From DATKQY01 sp035532475 (GTDB taxonomy: Bacteria > Actinomycetota > Acidimicrobiia > Acidimicrobiales > Bog-793): DNA of 64,000 nucleotides. The number at the start of each line of letters is the position of its first letter. Position 1 is the first letter of the stretch. Both the position numbers and the translations under genes were made by a program. Below are positions 62,853 through 64,000 of the stretch, one piece after another. The notes under the pieces were generated by a model that had not been told where the DNA came from, ran no database searches, and saw only the letters and a program-made list of their open reading frames with translations. Location of the stretch: contig DATKQY010000027.1 in assembly GCA_035532475.1 (NCBI GenBank), positions 104,667-168,666 of the forward strand, in the 5' to 3' direction.

Positions 62853-63980
62853 ATGACGCGCCAACGCTACGGCACAGGCAGCATCGTCGAGAAGGGCCCG
62901 GGCGTCTGGCGCTTGCGCGTGTACGTCCGCGAGGAGCACCGCCAGGTGCAGCGCACCTTCCGCGGCGGGGAGCGCGCCGCCGGCCGGGAGCTGGCGAAGC
63001 TGCTCACCGAGGTAGAGGCCGGACGGTTCGACCACACCCGCGCCACTGTGGGGGACCTGCTCGACCGGTGGCTGCTCCAGCTCGAGCCCACCCGCCGGCC
63101 GTCGACCTTGCTCGGCTACCGGCGGAAGCTCGAGCACGACATCCGCCCGGCACTCGGCGACGTGGTGCTCGCGAAGCTGCGCGCCGACCAGCTCGACCAG
63201 TTCTATCGCGACCAGCTCGCCCGGGGGCTCTCGACCGCGACCGTGCGCCAGCTGCACGCCATCCTCGCCGCCGCGCTGCACCAGGCCGTCAAGTGGGGCT
63301 GGCTCACGACCAACCCGACCGACCGCGCCTCGCCGCCGGCTGTGCGCCGGGCGCCGCTGGCGGTGCCGTCTGTAGAGGCTGTCAACGACCTGTACCGCAT
63401 CGCCCGCGACACCGACCCCGTGCTCGGCACGATCGTGGCTCTGGCGGCGCTCACGGGCGCCAGGCGGGGAGAGCTGTGCGCGCTCCGATGGTCGGACGTC
63501 GACCTCGCCTCGGGACACCTCACGATCGCGCGGGCGATCAGCGTCGCCGATGGCGTCACCTACGTGGGCGACACCAAGACCCACGCCGCGCGCACGATCG
63601 CGCTCGACGAGCTGGGGGTGACGGTGCTCCGCGACCGCTGGGCGGAGGTCGTGTCCCTGTCCGAGCGCGCGGGCTCGCCACTGGTCGCGGACCCCTACGT
63701 GCTCAGCTACCAGGCCCACGCCGGCACGCCGGTCTCGCCTGACACGATCAGCCATAAGTTCGCCACCGTCGCGAAGCTGGCGGGCGTCGACGCGCACCTG
63801 CACTCGCTCCGGCACTTCTCCGTCACGACCTTGATCGCGGCCGGGGTCGACGTGCGGACGGTCGCCGAGCGCCACGGCCACGCCTCGGCGGTCATGACGC
63901 TGAATGTGTACGCAGGAGCGCTACCGGAGCGGGACCGCGCCGCCGCCGGGGTGCTCGGCGCCGCACTAGGCGCGAAGTAG
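62853..63980 (+). CDS. Tyrosine-family site-specific integrase
   Basis: A protein of 375 residues, apparently complete, with GGGGAGGG before the ATG. The N-terminal part (YGTGSIVEKGPGVWRLRVYV) is an arm-type DNA-binding domain, and the core-binding SAM-like domain spans about residues 65-150. Catalytic residues are Arg in TGARRGELCALRW (about 204), His/Arg in LHSLRHFSVT, His in ERHGHASAVM and Tyr in TLNVYAG (about 353). This matches actinophage and ICE integrases. Its position next to a tRNA gene suggests the left end of an integrated element extending past the window. Confidence 0.95.
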   Translation: MTRQRYGTGSIVEKGPGVWRLRVYVREEHRQVQRTFRGGERAAGRELAKLLTEVEAGRFDHTRATVGDLLDRWLLQLEPTRRPSTLLGYRRKLEHDIRPALGDVVLAKLRADQLDQFYRDQLARGLSTATVRQLHAILAAALHQAVKWGWLTTNPTDRASPPAVRRAPLAVPSVEAVNDLYRIARDTDPVLGTIVALAALTGARRGELCALRWSDVDLASGHLTIARAISVADGVTYVGDTKTHAARTIALDELGVTVLRDRWAEVVSLSERAGSPLVADPYVLSYQAHAGTPVSPDTISHKFATVAKLAGVDAHLHSLRHFSVTTLIAAGVDVRTVAERHGHASAVMTLNVYAGALPERDRAAAGVLGAALGAK

Positions 63981-64000
63981 GACTTCGCGACTGCCCGCGC

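Overview
The window reads as ordinary chromosome from a very GC-rich actinobacterium, most likely of the class Acidimicrobiia or a close relative. Three things point there: codons strongly biased to G/C at third positions, an actinobacterial gene complement (PASTA kinase, type-II-like LeuA, actinobacterial SerC, TreS-maltokinase, DUF1707, DUF3039), and a secreted protein with GYWLV...FGDA..FGS repeats of the kind I associate with this class. The assignment is inference; no rRNA is present. Many start codons lie 6-9 bases after a TAnnnT- or CAnnnT-type hexamer with no Shine-Dalgarno, so leaderless transcription looks common.

Layout. 1-4.8 kb: the 3' end of trehalose synthase, a maltokinase-like gene with a degenerate metal-binding motif, galT, a membrane protein and a secreted alpha/beta hydrolase. 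4.8-11.5 kb: cysteine desulfurase and mnmA (tRNA 2-thiolation), ligA, and a PASTA Ser/Thr kinase. 11.6-18.2 kb: an SDR, an SCP2-like protein, a hydrolase, gatCAB and an adenosine-deaminase-family gene. 18.4-41.5 kb: an amino-acid block with ilvD, ilvBNC, a dehydrogenase and an esterase, serC, an aspartate-type aminotransferase, serA, leuA, leuD-leuC-greA on the minus strand, and leuB-ilvE-cimA. 41.5-50 kb: small unknown genes, a PAP2 protein, an MscS channel with a collagen-like tail, a GNAT, a desaturase and a cyclopropane synthase (lipid modification), an S51 peptidase and an ABC-F ATPase. 50-55.5 kb: a large secreted kelch protein, an HtrA protease with strong flanking hairpins, and two divergent XRE regulators. 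55.5-62.5 kb: accessory metabolism (mmsA, DUF3039, a secreted protein, a broken secreted-protein gene, a GNAT, two tandem CMD-family genes, a SnoaL-like protein and a hydrolase). The window ends with a tRNA-CAU gene beside a tyrosine integrase, probably the left edge of an integrated element.

The most coherent regulatory system is a set of three transcription attenuators, each with a promoter, a short branched-chain-residue leader peptide, a hairpin and a terminator. They stand before ilvBNC (MQPTIIVVLLT), leuA (VIRDLLTELGLLLT) and leuB-ilvE-cimA (MAYAKHIVIP). Together with cimA they suggest that isoleucine made by the citramalate route is co-regulated with leucine and valine. Other regulatory features are a perfect 30-bp palindrome between the CMD pair and the SnoaL/hydrolase operon, a divergent XRE-XRE switch with related operator-like elements between -35 and -10, and short GC-rich tandem arrays that touch stop codons at three sites. 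Two genes carry frameshifts (an LLM-type oxidoreductase with one, a secreted protein with three). These are either pseudogenes or consensus errors.
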